Assembly: GCA_002355455.1 (NCBI GenBank)
Contig: AP017375.1
Coordinates: 4,641,640 to 4,705,639 of the forward strand
Source: Stanieria sp. NIES-3757
GTDB lineage: Bacteria; Cyanobacteriota; Cyanobacteriia; Cyanobacteriales; Xenococcaceae
Direction of reading: 5' to 3'
Length of the DNA stretch: 64,000 nt
In this document: positions 1 to 8,649 of the stretch, piece by piece
Numbering within the stretch: position 1 is the stretch's first letter
How the letters are laid out: every line of letters begins with the position of its first letter
Notes under the pieces: model-generated
Seen by the model: the letters and a program-made list of their open reading frames with translations, nothing else
What the model was told of the DNA's origin: nothing
Databases searched by the model: none
Translations under genes and position numbers: made by a program

Positions 1-107
1 TTATTTTTAGGAGGATTAAAAATATTAATCTCATGCTCAGGAAAAGGTTGATGAACTAAATTAGAAGCTTTGTTTTGATTTTGCTGATTTGGTTGTGATG
101 GATTCAT
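1..107 (-). CDS. Partial unknown CDS (N-terminal end only)
   Basis: An open frame reads leftwards from an ATG at 105-107 and leaves the window without a stop, giving 35 residues. The peptide begins MNPSQPNQQNQNK, is rich in Asn, Gln and Pro, and looks like a flexible N-terminal tail. I see no Shine-Dalgarno sequence before the ATG and do not recognise the family, so it could be a chance frame. Confidence 0.35.
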   Translation of the reverse strand, partial: MNPSQPNQQNQNKASNLVHQPFPEHEINIFNPPKN

Positions 108-228
108 GAGCAATAGATATAGTACAAAAAAGTTTTAATGACAATATGAATTTACTCCTTACTATTAGAAATTGAGAATTGTTGGTTTGTAATTCTTAAT
201 TTGGCATGAAAAATCAGACAAGATATTA

Positions 229-936
229 ATGAAAACAACTCAAGTTTATAAAGGAAAAATGTACATTCTGATTGGTGGAGTCGGGATGATGGGAGCAGAT
301 TTAGCGAGAACCCTGCTCGAAATGGGACACACCATCGCTGTTATCGATACCGATCCTCTTGCTTGTCAGTATGCCCGTGAAAAAATTGGTGTGATGACTT
401 TTGAAGGCAGTGCCGTCAACACAACTGTTTTACTAGAGGCAGGAATTCGTAAAGCCGATGCGGTTATTGCTACGCTTCAAGATGATGCCCTGAATTTGGC
501 ATTAGTAACTTTATCCAAACATTATGGTGTCACTCAAATCATAGTACGGATGAGCGATCGCGATTTTGCTGAACCTTATCTACTAGCTGGGGCAACTCAT
601 ATTATTAGTACTACTCAACTTGCTGTTACTAGGATTGTCAATGCAATTGAATATCCTGAAGTTGATGCGATGATTCACTTTGAACAAGGGCAAGTTGAAG
701 TTTTAAAACTGACAATTCCAAAGCAATGTAATGTTGTGGGTCGTAGTATCGCTGAAATCGCTCAAAATTCTCGATTTCCTGTTGGTACTTTGATTATTGG
801 CTATCAAGCTCATCCCCATGAAGATTTAATTATTCCTAATGGCAATACAGTTTTAGAAAGTGGTTCAACGATTCTTGCTGTTACTAAACCCCATCTTGTT
901 AGGCAGTTAATTGATTTTATGGGGCTATGTTCTTAG
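229..936 (+). CDS. TrkA/RCK-type NAD-binding K+ channel or transporter regulator
   Basis: A cytoplasmic protein with an RCK_N Rossmann domain (about residues 11-130) followed by an RCK_C domain (about 150-232). The dinucleotide loop GGVGMMG lies at residues 16-22 and the ribose-binding acid is D40 in VIDTDP. Family members bind NAD(H) or nucleotides and gate K+ channels or Trk/Ktr pores. It has no membrane segment, so it must act with a separate transporter. The listed start gives 235 aa, but the ATG at 259 (residue 11) is preceded by aaaggaa and begins with MYILIGG as TrkA proteins usually do, so 259 is a strong alternative start. Its tail overlaps the convergent antiporter gene by 4 bp. Family is certain; the partner is unknown. 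Confidence 0.85.
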   Translation: MKTTQVYKGKMYILIGGVGMMGADLARTLLEMGHTIAVIDTDPLACQYAREKIGVMTFEGSAVNTTVLLEAGIRKADAVIATLQDDALNLALVTLSKHYGVTQIIVRMSDRDFAEPYLLAGATHIISTTQLAVTRIVNAIEYPEVDAMIHFEQGQVEVLKLTIPKQCNVVGRSIAEIAQNSRFPVGTLIIGYQAHPHEDLIIPNGNTVLESGSTILAVTKPHLVRQLIDFMGLCS

Positions 937-2576
937 TCATCCTTGAGAGATAAAAGTTTTTCATTCAATTCTTTGATCTGAGATTGGGCTAAATCATCAG
1001 ACAGTAATCCTTTACGTACCGCATCATTAATAGCTCCCTTTTCTGCTAAATAAAGGCGACGACGTAGTCCGTCTAGATAGTTGCCTTTTTCAGCGTTCTT
1101 TTGTGGTTTAGTAATGCGCTGATTGTAAATATCCCGCAGTTCTCTTTCTGATGAGGCAATTCTGGCTTGGTAAGTAGCAAATAGTTCTTCGTAAAGAGAT
1201 TTAGGTAAACTACCAGACTGTAAAAGATTTTTTAATTCTTGTTGGGCAGCCTTAGAGGCAATTAAGTTCAGTTGCAGGTTTTCAATCTTCTGTTTGATTG
1301 AAGAATGTTTGGATAATTTTAACTTTTTAACAAACCAGGATAAGCTAAGTCCCTGTCCGATGAATGAAACTAAAACTGTACTAAAGACCAAAGTAATTAC
1401 ATCTGTGCGTCCAGGTAACGTCAATGGTAAGCTAAGAGCGAGTGCCATTGATAAAGAACCTTTAACATTGCCCACAATCAAGATGTGTTGCCAACGAAGC
1501 GGTAAAGGTCGATCAAAAAAACTTAGTAGATAAAGTAAAGGATAAATTACACATATTCGTCCGATTTGGTAAGCTAAAATTGCTAAAAGTGCTGCGGGAA
1601 TGGTTCTTAAAAGAATTAGTGGCTCTACTTCAATCCCTACTAGTAAAAAAATAAAAGTATTCACTCCAAATCCAGCATACTCCCAGAAGTTTAAGAGAGT
1701 AACTTTGGTAGTGGCAGAAGTTTGGCGAAAACCAAGATTACCAATCACCAACCCAGCAATCAATACTGCGATCGCACTAGAAACTCCTAATAACTGACCA
1801 ATTTGGAACGTTCCCAAAGATACAGCCACCGTCAGCAAAATGGTACTTAAAGCGTCATCCAAATACTTGAATAAACTAAGACAAAGATAACCCAGTCCTA
1901 GTCCTAAAATGCCTCCACCAACAAAAGCGATCAAAAGTTGTTCAATTCCTTGCCCAACACTAAAAGAACCCTGGGTATGAATCGTGCTGATTAGACTCAG
2001 TAACACCAAAGCGACCCCATCATTTAAAAGACTTTCTCCTTCAACAATGGTGGCAAGTCTGTCAGGAACAGGTACGGTTCTAAAAGCTGCAATCACAGAT
2101 ACTGTATCAGTAATTGTTAGAATTACACCTATAGCACAGGCAGTAATCCATTCTAAGTTAAGACCATATTTGAGCAACGCTGCCGTAATGCCAGCAGATA
2201 AAACCACGCCAGGTCCTGCGAGTAAAGTAATTGGCTTGATAGTACTTCGTAAACGACTGATTTCAGTATTAATAGCAGCCTCAAAAATCAAAATTGGCAA
2301 AAACAAATTCAAAATTACGTCTGGGTTTAATCCGATTGATTCTGGTAATGCCTGTTTGGAGATTGCTAACCCTGCTAAAACTAAACCTATGACATAAGAA
2401 ATCTTTAGCCATCGGGTGATTAAGGCAACAGCAGTCGCGACAAGTAACAAAATGATCAGAGTACTAACTAATCCAGCAAAGGCATTAGAATTTGCCGAAA
2501 GTGTAGATTCTAAATTAGAGTTGGCTAAATTTTCAGCAATAAGATAGCTTGTCACAACAATGTTCATTGATATCAA
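933..2576 (-). CDS. CPA1-family Na+/H+ antiporter
   Basis: A 547-residue inner-membrane cation/proton exchanger. About 12 hydrophobic segments occupy residues 35-420. Conserved family signatures are the transport-core motif TITDTVSVIAAF and the following GESLLNDGVALV, both typical of NhaP/NhaS-like CPA1 proteins. The last 120 or so residues are a charged, helical cytoplasmic tail (ELKNLLQSGS, SERELRDIYNQR), as in regulated CPA1 exchangers. It should move Na+ (or K+) against H+ in pH and salt homeostasis; ion choice cannot be read from the sequence. The second Met (residue 4, 2567) is an equally possible start. It converges with the TrkA/RCK gene with a 4-bp overlap. Confidence 0.9.
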   Translation of the reverse strand: MISMNIVVTSYLIAENLANSNLESTLSANSNAFAGLVSTLIILLLVATAVALITRWLKISYVIGLVLAGLAISKQALPESIGLNPDVILNLFLPILIFEAAINTEISRLRSTIKPITLLAGPGVVLSAGITAALLKYGLNLEWITACAIGVILTITDTVSVIAAFRTVPVPDRLATIVEGESLLNDGVALVLLSLISTIHTQGSFSVGQGIEQLLIAFVGGGILGLGLGYLCLSLFKYLDDALSTILLTVAVSLGTFQIGQLLGVSSAIAVLIAGLVIGNLGFRQTSATTKVTLLNFWEYAGFGVNTFIFLLVGIEVEPLILLRTIPAALLAILAYQIGRICVIYPLLYLLSFFDRPLPLRWQHILIVGNVKGSLSMALALSLPLTLPGRTDVITLVFSTVLVSFIGQGLSLSWFVKKLKLSKHSSIKQKIENLQLNLIASKAAQQELKNLLQSGSLPKSLYEELFATYQARIASSERELRDIYNQRITKPQKNAEKGNYLDGLRRRLYLAEKGAINDAVRKGLLSDDLAQSQIKELNEKLLSLKDD

Positions 2577-2661
2577 GTTCAGTTGAATACTTCTACTTTA
2601 TTTTGAGGATCGCAAGGGTTCGCCCGTACCAAAGTTAGAGGAAATCAAATAAGTATTTCAG

Positions 2662-2710
2662 TTTAAAAAATAAAGCGATCGCTCTACTGAAGTAGGTTGC
2701 AAGCGATCGC
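2662..2710 (-). terminator. Candidate rho-independent terminator of ndhF built from two HIP1 sites
   Basis: Read on the minus strand, 30 bp past the ndhF stop, gcgatcgctt (2701-2710) can pair with gagcgatcgc (2675-2684) in a 10-bp stem with one G-T pair and a 16-nt loop. The stem is followed by tttattttttaaa. Each arm contains a complete gcgatcgc octamer. Shape and position fit an intrinsic terminator; the pairing is inferred, not measured. Confidence 0.55.
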
Positions 2711-2739
2711 ACTTGAGGATAATTTAATTGCAGTGATGA

Positions 2740-4773
2740 TTAGACAACACTAAACACCAACACAAAAACCAACACAGCAGCAAAGATAATCAGGGCATAG
2801 AATTGAGCGCGACCATTTTCTAAATATTTCAATCCTTCACCACTGACTAAGGTTGCTAACCCAGTCAAGTTGACTGCACCATCTACTACCCTATAGTCTA
2901 CTTCCATAATTTGTCTGGCTAAACGACGAGAACCCATCACAAAAACTTTGTCGTAAATCTCATCGAAATACCATTTGTTGAGAGAAAGCTTGTAAAGAGC
3001 GGGATATTTTTTCGCGATCGCAACTGGATCGATTACTTTAGTGCGATACATCAAGAAAGCGACAATAATTCCTACTGTAGCGATCGCCACAGACAGTCCT
3101 GCCATAATTAAGAATTCGTTCCAGTCGAAATGACCAGCTTCGGCTGCAATTTCGGTAACAGTTTCTCCAGGCGCGTGAATAAACTCTTCAAAATAGTTTT
3201 CCCAAGGACGACCAAGTAAACCAATGCCTACCGAAGGTACGGCTAACACAACTAAAGGCAAAGCCATCGTTAAAGGAGATTCATGGGGAGAATGACTGTG
3301 TCCATGATGTTCAGCCTCTTCTACATCCATCGCGCCTGGGCCAAATTGTACTCCTGCTGCGGTTAAAAGTTGCTGACGAATACCCGTATCATTACCACGG
3401 AATTCCCCTTCAAAGGTCATAAAATACATTCGGAACATATAAAACGCAGTTAAACCGGCTGTCGCCCAACCAATAAACCACAGGGAAGGATTAGCAGAAA
3501 AAGCTTGTCCCAAAATTTCATCCTTTGACCAAAAACCAGCAAAGGGAGGAATTCCAGAAATCGCCAAATTACCAATTAAAAAAGTAATGGCGGTGATCGG
3601 CATATACTTACGCAATCCGCCCATCAAACGCATATCCTGCGCCAAAACTGGATTATGTCCGACCACTGCTTCCATGCCATGAATGACCGAACCAGAACAG
3701 AGGAACAACATCGCTTTAAAATAAGCATGAGTCATCAGGTGGAATAAACCAGCCGAATAAGAACCAATTCCCATCGCCATAACCATATAACCAAGTTGAG
3801 ACATGGTGGAATAGGCTAAACCCTTTTTGATATCATTTTGAGTTAAAGCGATCGTTGCCCCAAGGAAAGCCGTAACTGCACCAGTCCAAGCAATGACAGT
3901 CATTGCAGCAGGAACGTGTTCAAACACAGGATACATCTTAGCGATCAAATATACCCCAGCAGCTACCATTGTTGCAGCATGAATTAGAGCAGAAATTGGG
4001 GTAGGGCCTTCCATCGCATCTGGTAGCCAAACATGAAGGGGAAATTGGGCAGATTTAGCCACAGGTCCTAAAAAGACCAAAATAGCAAATAGGGCTGCTA
4101 ATCCACCCCCTAACGCTCCAGAAGACACTAATTCTGAGAGGCGTTCTCCCATGACATCAAACTCAAAACTGCCTGTTGCCCAATATAAACCCAACATCCC
4201 CAACAACAAGCCAAAGTCACCAACACGATTAGTGACAAAAGCTTTTTGACAGGCATCGGCAGCAGCTTTGCGGTCAAACCAGAAACCAATGAGAAGGTAG
4301 GAACACATCCCTACCAATTCCCAGAAAATGTAAATTTGGACTAAGTTAGGACTAATAACTAATCCCAACATCGAAGAACTAAAAATACTCAAATAAGCAT
4401 AAAAACGTACATAACCTTGGTCATGAGCCATGTAGCCATCGGTATAAATCATGACCAAAAAGGCTACAGTAGTAACGATTACCAACATCAAAGCATTAAG
4501 GTGGTCAATCGTATAACCCATCGTCAGATGAAAGTCACCTGCTGCTGCCCATTCAATTGTACGAGTATAAGCTTCGTGTCCGTGAATCTGACTCCAAAGG
4601 ATCGCAAAGGACATTACCATTGCTGCACCAAGGATGGAGACGATTAAAACACCATTAATTTTTCTCAGGCTGTTAGTCGCCTTATTAAAGGAGATCAAAC
4701 CTATTCCTACCAACATTGCTCCTAATAAAGGTAGGACAGGAATCAGCCAAGCGTACTGATATAGTGTTTCCAT
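2740..4773 (-). CDS. ndhF: NAD(P)H-quinone oxidoreductase subunit 5 (NdhF)
   Basis: A proton-pumping membrane-arm subunit of the cyanobacterial NDH-1 complex in the thylakoid membrane, used in respiration and cyclic electron flow around photosystem I. The 677 residues form many transmembrane helices. Visible hallmarks are the key Glu in FWELVGMCSY (about E152), the Lys in FLGPVAKSAQFPL (about K240), the block LPDAMEGPTPISAL, and NDIKKGLAYSTMSQLGY. The C-terminal part carries the long lateral-helix region and a final membrane anchor (YALIIFAAVLVFVLVF). Full length and sequence fit the NdhF1 (respiratory/cyclic) type rather than the CO2-uptake NdhF3/F4 types, but that subtype call is from general resemblance. 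No ndhD lies next to it here. A HIP1-based terminator-like hairpin follows. Confidence 0.93.
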   Translation of the reverse strand: METLYQYAWLIPVLPLLGAMLVGIGLISFNKATNSLRKINGVLIVSILGAAMVMSFAILWSQIHGHEAYTRTIEWAAAGDFHLTMGYTIDHLNALMLVIVTTVAFLVMIYTDGYMAHDQGYVRFYAYLSIFSSSMLGLVISPNLVQIYIFWELVGMCSYLLIGFWFDRKAAADACQKAFVTNRVGDFGLLLGMLGLYWATGSFEFDVMGERLSELVSSGALGGGLAALFAILVFLGPVAKSAQFPLHVWLPDAMEGPTPISALIHAATMVAAGVYLIAKMYPVFEHVPAAMTVIAWTGAVTAFLGATIALTQNDIKKGLAYSTMSQLGYMVMAMGIGSYSAGLFHLMTHAYFKAMLFLCSGSVIHGMEAVVGHNPVLAQDMRLMGGLRKYMPITAITFLIGNLAISGIPPFAGFWSKDEILGQAFSANPSLWFIGWATAGLTAFYMFRMYFMTFEGEFRGNDTGIRQQLLTAAGVQFGPGAMDVEEAEHHGHSHSPHESPLTMALPLVVLAVPSVGIGLLGRPWENYFEEFIHAPGETVTEIAAEAGHFDWNEFLIMAGLSVAIATVGIIVAFLMYRTKVIDPVAIAKKYPALYKLSLNKWYFDEIYDKVFVMGSRRLARQIMEVDYRVVDGAVNLTGLATLVSGEGLKYLENGRAQFYALIIFAAVLVFVLVFSVV

Positions 4774-5095
4774 TACTAACGTCTACATAAAAAATAACTT
4801 CATTGCTTCACTTTTATGAATAAAGAGTGAAACAGTTTTAATTATAAAGAACTGCTAGAGCTAAGTTATTCAATCACTAACTGTTTTTTTAGCAAGCTAT
4901 TGTGTCAGCAAACCTCAAAATTTAAATAGATAAGATTTGATTACCTTTAAAAATGCGCCTGTAATTGGTTTGGAAAGGATGTCAGGCTAGTACCCTTTGT
5001 CGGTAAACTGAATAAATGTACAGGCGTTTCGCGCAATAGTCTCTTATTTGATGACTAGCAGATTAAAAAACATAGTTTAACAGCCACAAGATAAT
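4774..5095. other. Intergenic region between divergent ndhF and tab2-like gene
   Basis: This 322-bp AT-rich stretch must hold the promoters of both divergent genes. I see no RNA gene, no long palindrome and no convincing small ORF. Confidence 0.5.
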
Positions 5096-5974
5096 ATGGG
5101 TAATACGATTTGGGAGCTAGATTTTTATTCCCGTCCAATTTTAGATGAAGATAATAAAAAAGTTTGGGAAGTTCTGATTTGCGAAAGTCTGACTGATATA
5201 GAGCGATCGCCAGATGAGATTTTTCGCTACTCTCAATACTGCTCTAGTAAAACAGTTAATTCTCTTTGGTTACGGGAAGCGATTGAAAAGGCAGTTGCTC
5301 AAGCGGGTATCACTCCTAAAAAAATTCGCTTTTTCCGCCGTCAAATGAATAATATGATTACCAAGGCTTGTGAAGATGCGGGAATCGCTGCTGCGCCTAG
5401 TAGTCGTACCTATGCTCTTAATAATTGGCTAGCAAGGCGAATTAAAGAAGTATATCCCCAAGAACCAGGCTATGATGAAAAAACCGCTAATTCTACTTCT
5501 GTGCAGTATCCTGCTTTAAATGCTATTGCTTTACCAGACGCAGTTAGAGGCGATCGCGGTGATAAATGGGCATTTGTTAGTTTGGAAGCTTCTGCTTTTG
5601 CAGAAATGAATGAATGGGAAATTGGCTTTAAAGAAGCTTTTCCTTTATCCTTGCTTAATCTTAGTCCAGACACAAAAATTCCTGGGTTAATTATTTTCTC
5701 TCCTCGTTCTACGCCTTTAGCAGCTTGGATGTCTGGGTTAGAAATGGGTTTTTTGCATTTGGAAACCGATCCACGTCCCAGAATTTGTTTGGACACAGGT
5801 TTAAGTGATAGTTGGGTTTTGGTTAATTTAACTACCCCTTCCACCTTGACAGAAGCCAAAGACTTTGAGGCAGCTAAACAAAAAGCGCAAGGAGTTCATT
5901 TTCTGGCGCTCCAATCTTCGGCTGAATCTGAAAGTTTTGCAGGATTTTGGTTGTTATTAGCCAATAAATTTTAA
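5096..5974 (+). CDS. Tab2/Atab2 family RNA-binding protein
   Basis: A 292-residue soluble protein of the DUF1092/Tab2 family. In chloroplasts the homologues Tab2 and Atab2 bind psaA/psaB mRNA and promote photosystem I translation; a similar role in cyanobacteria is inference. Family marks are the start WELDFYSRPILDEDNKKVWE, the middle IRFFRRQMNNMI, the central ARRIKEVYP, and the conserved C-terminal end FAGFWLLLANKF. There are no membrane segments or signal peptide. It is divergent from ndhF across 322 bp. The start is an ATG without a clear Shine-Dalgarno site. Confidence 0.88.
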   Translation: MGNTIWELDFYSRPILDEDNKKVWEVLICESLTDIERSPDEIFRYSQYCSSKTVNSLWLREAIEKAVAQAGITPKKIRFFRRQMNNMITKACEDAGIAAAPSSRTYALNNWLARRIKEVYPQEPGYDEKTANSTSVQYPALNAIALPDAVRGDRGDKWAFVSLEASAFAEMNEWEIGFKEAFPLSLLNLSPDTKIPGLIIFSPRSTPLAAWMSGLEMGFLHLETDPRPRICLDTGLSDSWVLVNLTTPSTLTEAKDFEAAKQKAQGVHFLALQSSAESESFAGFWLLLANKF

Positions 5975-6037
5975 TTGATCGGATAAAAAATCCATAATTA
6001 TTTTCTCCCTTGCTTCTTTTCCCCTCTTTTCCTAAAA

Positions 6038-8248
6038 TTACCACTGAGGATTACTCGCAATTAATAATTCTGCTGCTTGACAATCTAGGGGTTCAGCAAA
6101 AAGATAACCCTGAGCAAACTTACAGCCTAGTTTTCTTAATTGCTCTAGTTGATAAGTCGTTTCTACTCCTTCTGCGATCGCATCAATTCCGAGAGAATGG
6201 GCTAAGTTGATAATTGTCCGAATAATTTCGCAGTTTTCGCTATCAGCATTCATCCGACTGACAAAGGAACGGTCTATTTTTAAAGTATCTAAAGGAAAAC
6301 TATGTAAGTAACTCAGGGAAGAATAACCTGTACCAAAATCATCAATACTCAATTTAATATTCCTTGCCTTGATTTGAGCAAGGTTTTCAATGATGGTTTC
6401 TTTTTCTTCCATTAACGTACTTTCAGTGATCTCGAGTTTCAGAAAAGAACTATCTAACTCGGTATCTTTCAGAATTCGATCTAAGATCGCAATTAGGCTT
6501 GGTTGTTTGATTTGTTGACCTGCAATATTAACATTGATGTGATAAGAGGAAGCATTGGGAAACTTTAATTGCCAAGCACGAAGTTGACGACAAGCTTCGT
6601 TTAAAACCCATTCCCCGATCAAAACAATTAATCCTGTATCTTCGGCAATTTTAATAAATTCTCCTGGTGGCACTAAACCTCGTTCGGGATCTTGCCAACG
6701 TATCAAAGCTTCAAAACCAATAATTTTTCCTGTCCCAAGGGCAATAATTGGCTGATAATGCAGGATAAATTGTTGACGTGCTAAGGCAAAACGCAAATCT
6801 GTTTCTAAGTTTGACAGATAGAGCATTTGAGCATACATCTCGCCATCGAAGATTATATAACGTCCTTTGCCTAATTCCTTAGCTCTATACATAGCAATAT
6901 CTGCATTTCTAATTAACTCGATGCTGCTTTGATAATGAGGAGAATTAAACACAATCCCAATACTAGCAGCCGTAAAAGCTGTATAAGTACCTAAATTAAT
7001 CGGTAAAGTTAATTTTTTTAAGATCCTTTCGGCAACGATGGTGACATCGCCGATTGCTTGAATTTCGTCCAGGAGAATGGTAAACTCGTCTCCACCTAGA
7101 CGAGCAACAGTATCGACACTACGACAACATTCCTTTAATAAATGACCGACTTTAACGAGTAGTTGATCTCCTACAGAATGTCCCAAACTATCATTGATAA
7201 TTTTAAAGCGATCAAGGTCAATATATAATACGGCAAACAAATAATCTGGATATCTTTTGCTGCGTTCTAAAGCTTTATCTAGATGCTCCATCAATAGAGT
7301 ACGATTGGGTAACCCTGTTAAGGTATCGTGTAAAGCATTATAAATTAATTGCTCTTGAGCTTTTTTTTGTTCGGTGATGTCAATGCTAATTCCATCAATA
7401 CGAATCGCTTTACCGTTACCATCATAAACAGAATGACTACGAGTATTTAACCAGCGTAATTCACCATTAGGACGGACAATTCTATACTCTAATTCAAGAT
7501 TGCTAGAGTAAGGAAAAACCGACAAAGATTGTTTAACTCGCTTACGATCCTCAGGATGAATTACTTCTAACCACAAATCAGGTTGATTAACAAATTCAAC
7601 AACTGTTCGCTCATAAACTTTTTCTACAGCTGTATTGAGATAGATTAAATTAAAATTCTCGACCTTGGCTGACCAAACTACTTCTTCTAAAGAGTTAAGA
7701 ATATTTTCTAATTTTTGCTCATTATCTTTTAATAATTGCTGTGTTTGCTGATGTTGAGCAATTTCCTGATGCAGCTTGTCAATGACATCTTTTAACTCGA
7801 TGGTACGTTGCTGCACTCTTCTTTCTAAATCTGTATTTAATCGAAAAATCTCTGCTTTAGCTGCTTGTAACTCTAATTGATGTTTAATCCGAACAATAAC
7901 TTCGTTAGCTTGAAAGGGTTTGGTAACATAGTCTACTCCGCCTACAGAAAAAGCTCTAACTTTATCAAAAACATCATCTAACGCACTCAAAAAAATAACT
8001 GGAATATCACGAGTTTTCTCTTTAGCTTTAAGTTGCTGACAAACTTCATAACCATTTAGATCTGGCATTAAAACATCAAGCAAAATTAATTCTGGACGAT
8101 GATATTCAAGTTGCTTAATCGCAGTTTCACCATCTGTAGCGACAGCTACCTGAAACCCTGCTTGAGTTAAAGTTTCCGAAAGTACTTCCAGATTAGTAGG
8201 ATTATCGTCTATGATCAAAATACTTTGGGAAACTAAAGTTACAGTCAT
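6038..8248 (-). CDS. Response regulator with PAS, GGDEF and EAL domains
   Basis: A 736-residue cytoplasmic signalling protein. Domain order: receiver (1-125, phosphoacceptor D58, acidic pair D14-D15, K110), a coiled coil (130-185), PAS/PAC (185-298), GGDEF diguanylate cyclase (300-465, intact GGDEF at 385-389) and EAL phosphodiesterase (475-728, FEALIRW at 512-518, DDFGTGYSSL and EGVETTYQ also present). Both enzymatic sites look intact, so it may both make and break cyclic di-GMP; which activity dominates is unknown. Input would be phosphorylation of D58 plus whatever the PAS domain senses. It lies 401 bp downstream of the KaiC-like/REC/HK operon on the same strand, so that operon's kinase is a possible phosphodonor (inference). 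Confidence 0.92.
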   Translation of the reverse strand: MTVTLVSQSILIIDDNPTNLEVLSETLTQAGFQVAVATDGETAIKQLEYHRPELILLDVLMPDLNGYEVCQQLKAKEKTRDIPVIFLSALDDVFDKVRAFSVGGVDYVTKPFQANEVIVRIKHQLELQAAKAEIFRLNTDLERRVQQRTIELKDVIDKLHQEIAQHQQTQQLLKDNEQKLENILNSLEEVVWSAKVENFNLIYLNTAVEKVYERTVVEFVNQPDLWLEVIHPEDRKRVKQSLSVFPYSSNLELEYRIVRPNGELRWLNTRSHSVYDGNGKAIRIDGISIDITEQKKAQEQLIYNALHDTLTGLPNRTLLMEHLDKALERSKRYPDYLFAVLYIDLDRFKIINDSLGHSVGDQLLVKVGHLLKECCRSVDTVARLGGDEFTILLDEIQAIGDVTIVAERILKKLTLPINLGTYTAFTAASIGIVFNSPHYQSSIELIRNADIAMYRAKELGKGRYIIFDGEMYAQMLYLSNLETDLRFALARQQFILHYQPIIALGTGKIIGFEALIRWQDPERGLVPPGEFIKIAEDTGLIVLIGEWVLNEACRQLRAWQLKFPNASSYHINVNIAGQQIKQPSLIAILDRILKDTELDSSFLKLEITESTLMEEKETIIENLAQIKARNIKLSIDDFGTGYSSLSYLHSFPLDTLKIDRSFVSRMNADSENCEIIRTIINLAHSLGIDAIAEGVETTYQLEQLRKLGCKFAQGYLFAEPLDCQAAELLIASNPQW

Positions 8249-8649
8249 TATTTATTGCCTCAATTCGAGAAATTAAATATAGTTGTTAATTAGATTTAGT
8301 GGTATTTTCTAATTAAATTTTTAGTTAGTTGCTGATTTAAGCTATTAATAAGAGCTTCTAAAAAAGTCCCAATAATTTGACATTCTAGACAAATATAGCG
8401 TTTGATTTTTATTCCAAACTTACTACAAAATCTTATTAAAATCAAAGAAGTTTATTAGATACAAAACTAATGTTTTAATTTTGTTCATTAATTAGGAAAA
8501 AATTTTTGTTACCATTACGGTTTTAGCTCATCAAATCTCAGATTCAATGAGTAATTTCTGGGAAATTGTGAAGAGTGAACTAAATAAAATTTATTTAAGT
8601 GTTAATTCTTAATTTTTTAAGCTAATTGCACAATGAGTGAGCTTGCTTT
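8249..8649. other. Intergenic region upstream of the GGDEF-EAL gene
   Basis: A 401-bp AT-rich gap between two minus-strand signalling genes. It is long enough for an independent promoter for the GGDEF-EAL gene. I see no RNA gene, repeat or small ORF that I can support. Confidence 0.4.

Noticed and set aside
1294-2397. Three plus-strand ORFs opposite the antiporter
   Set aside because: They are shadows of the minus-strand gene, with no family resemblance or ribosome-binding sites.
2600-2640. ggttcgcccgtacc as a tRNA T-arm
   Set aside because: No acceptor stem or anticodon arm can be drawn; the string is a short dispersed cyanobacterial repeat also seen near 13830.
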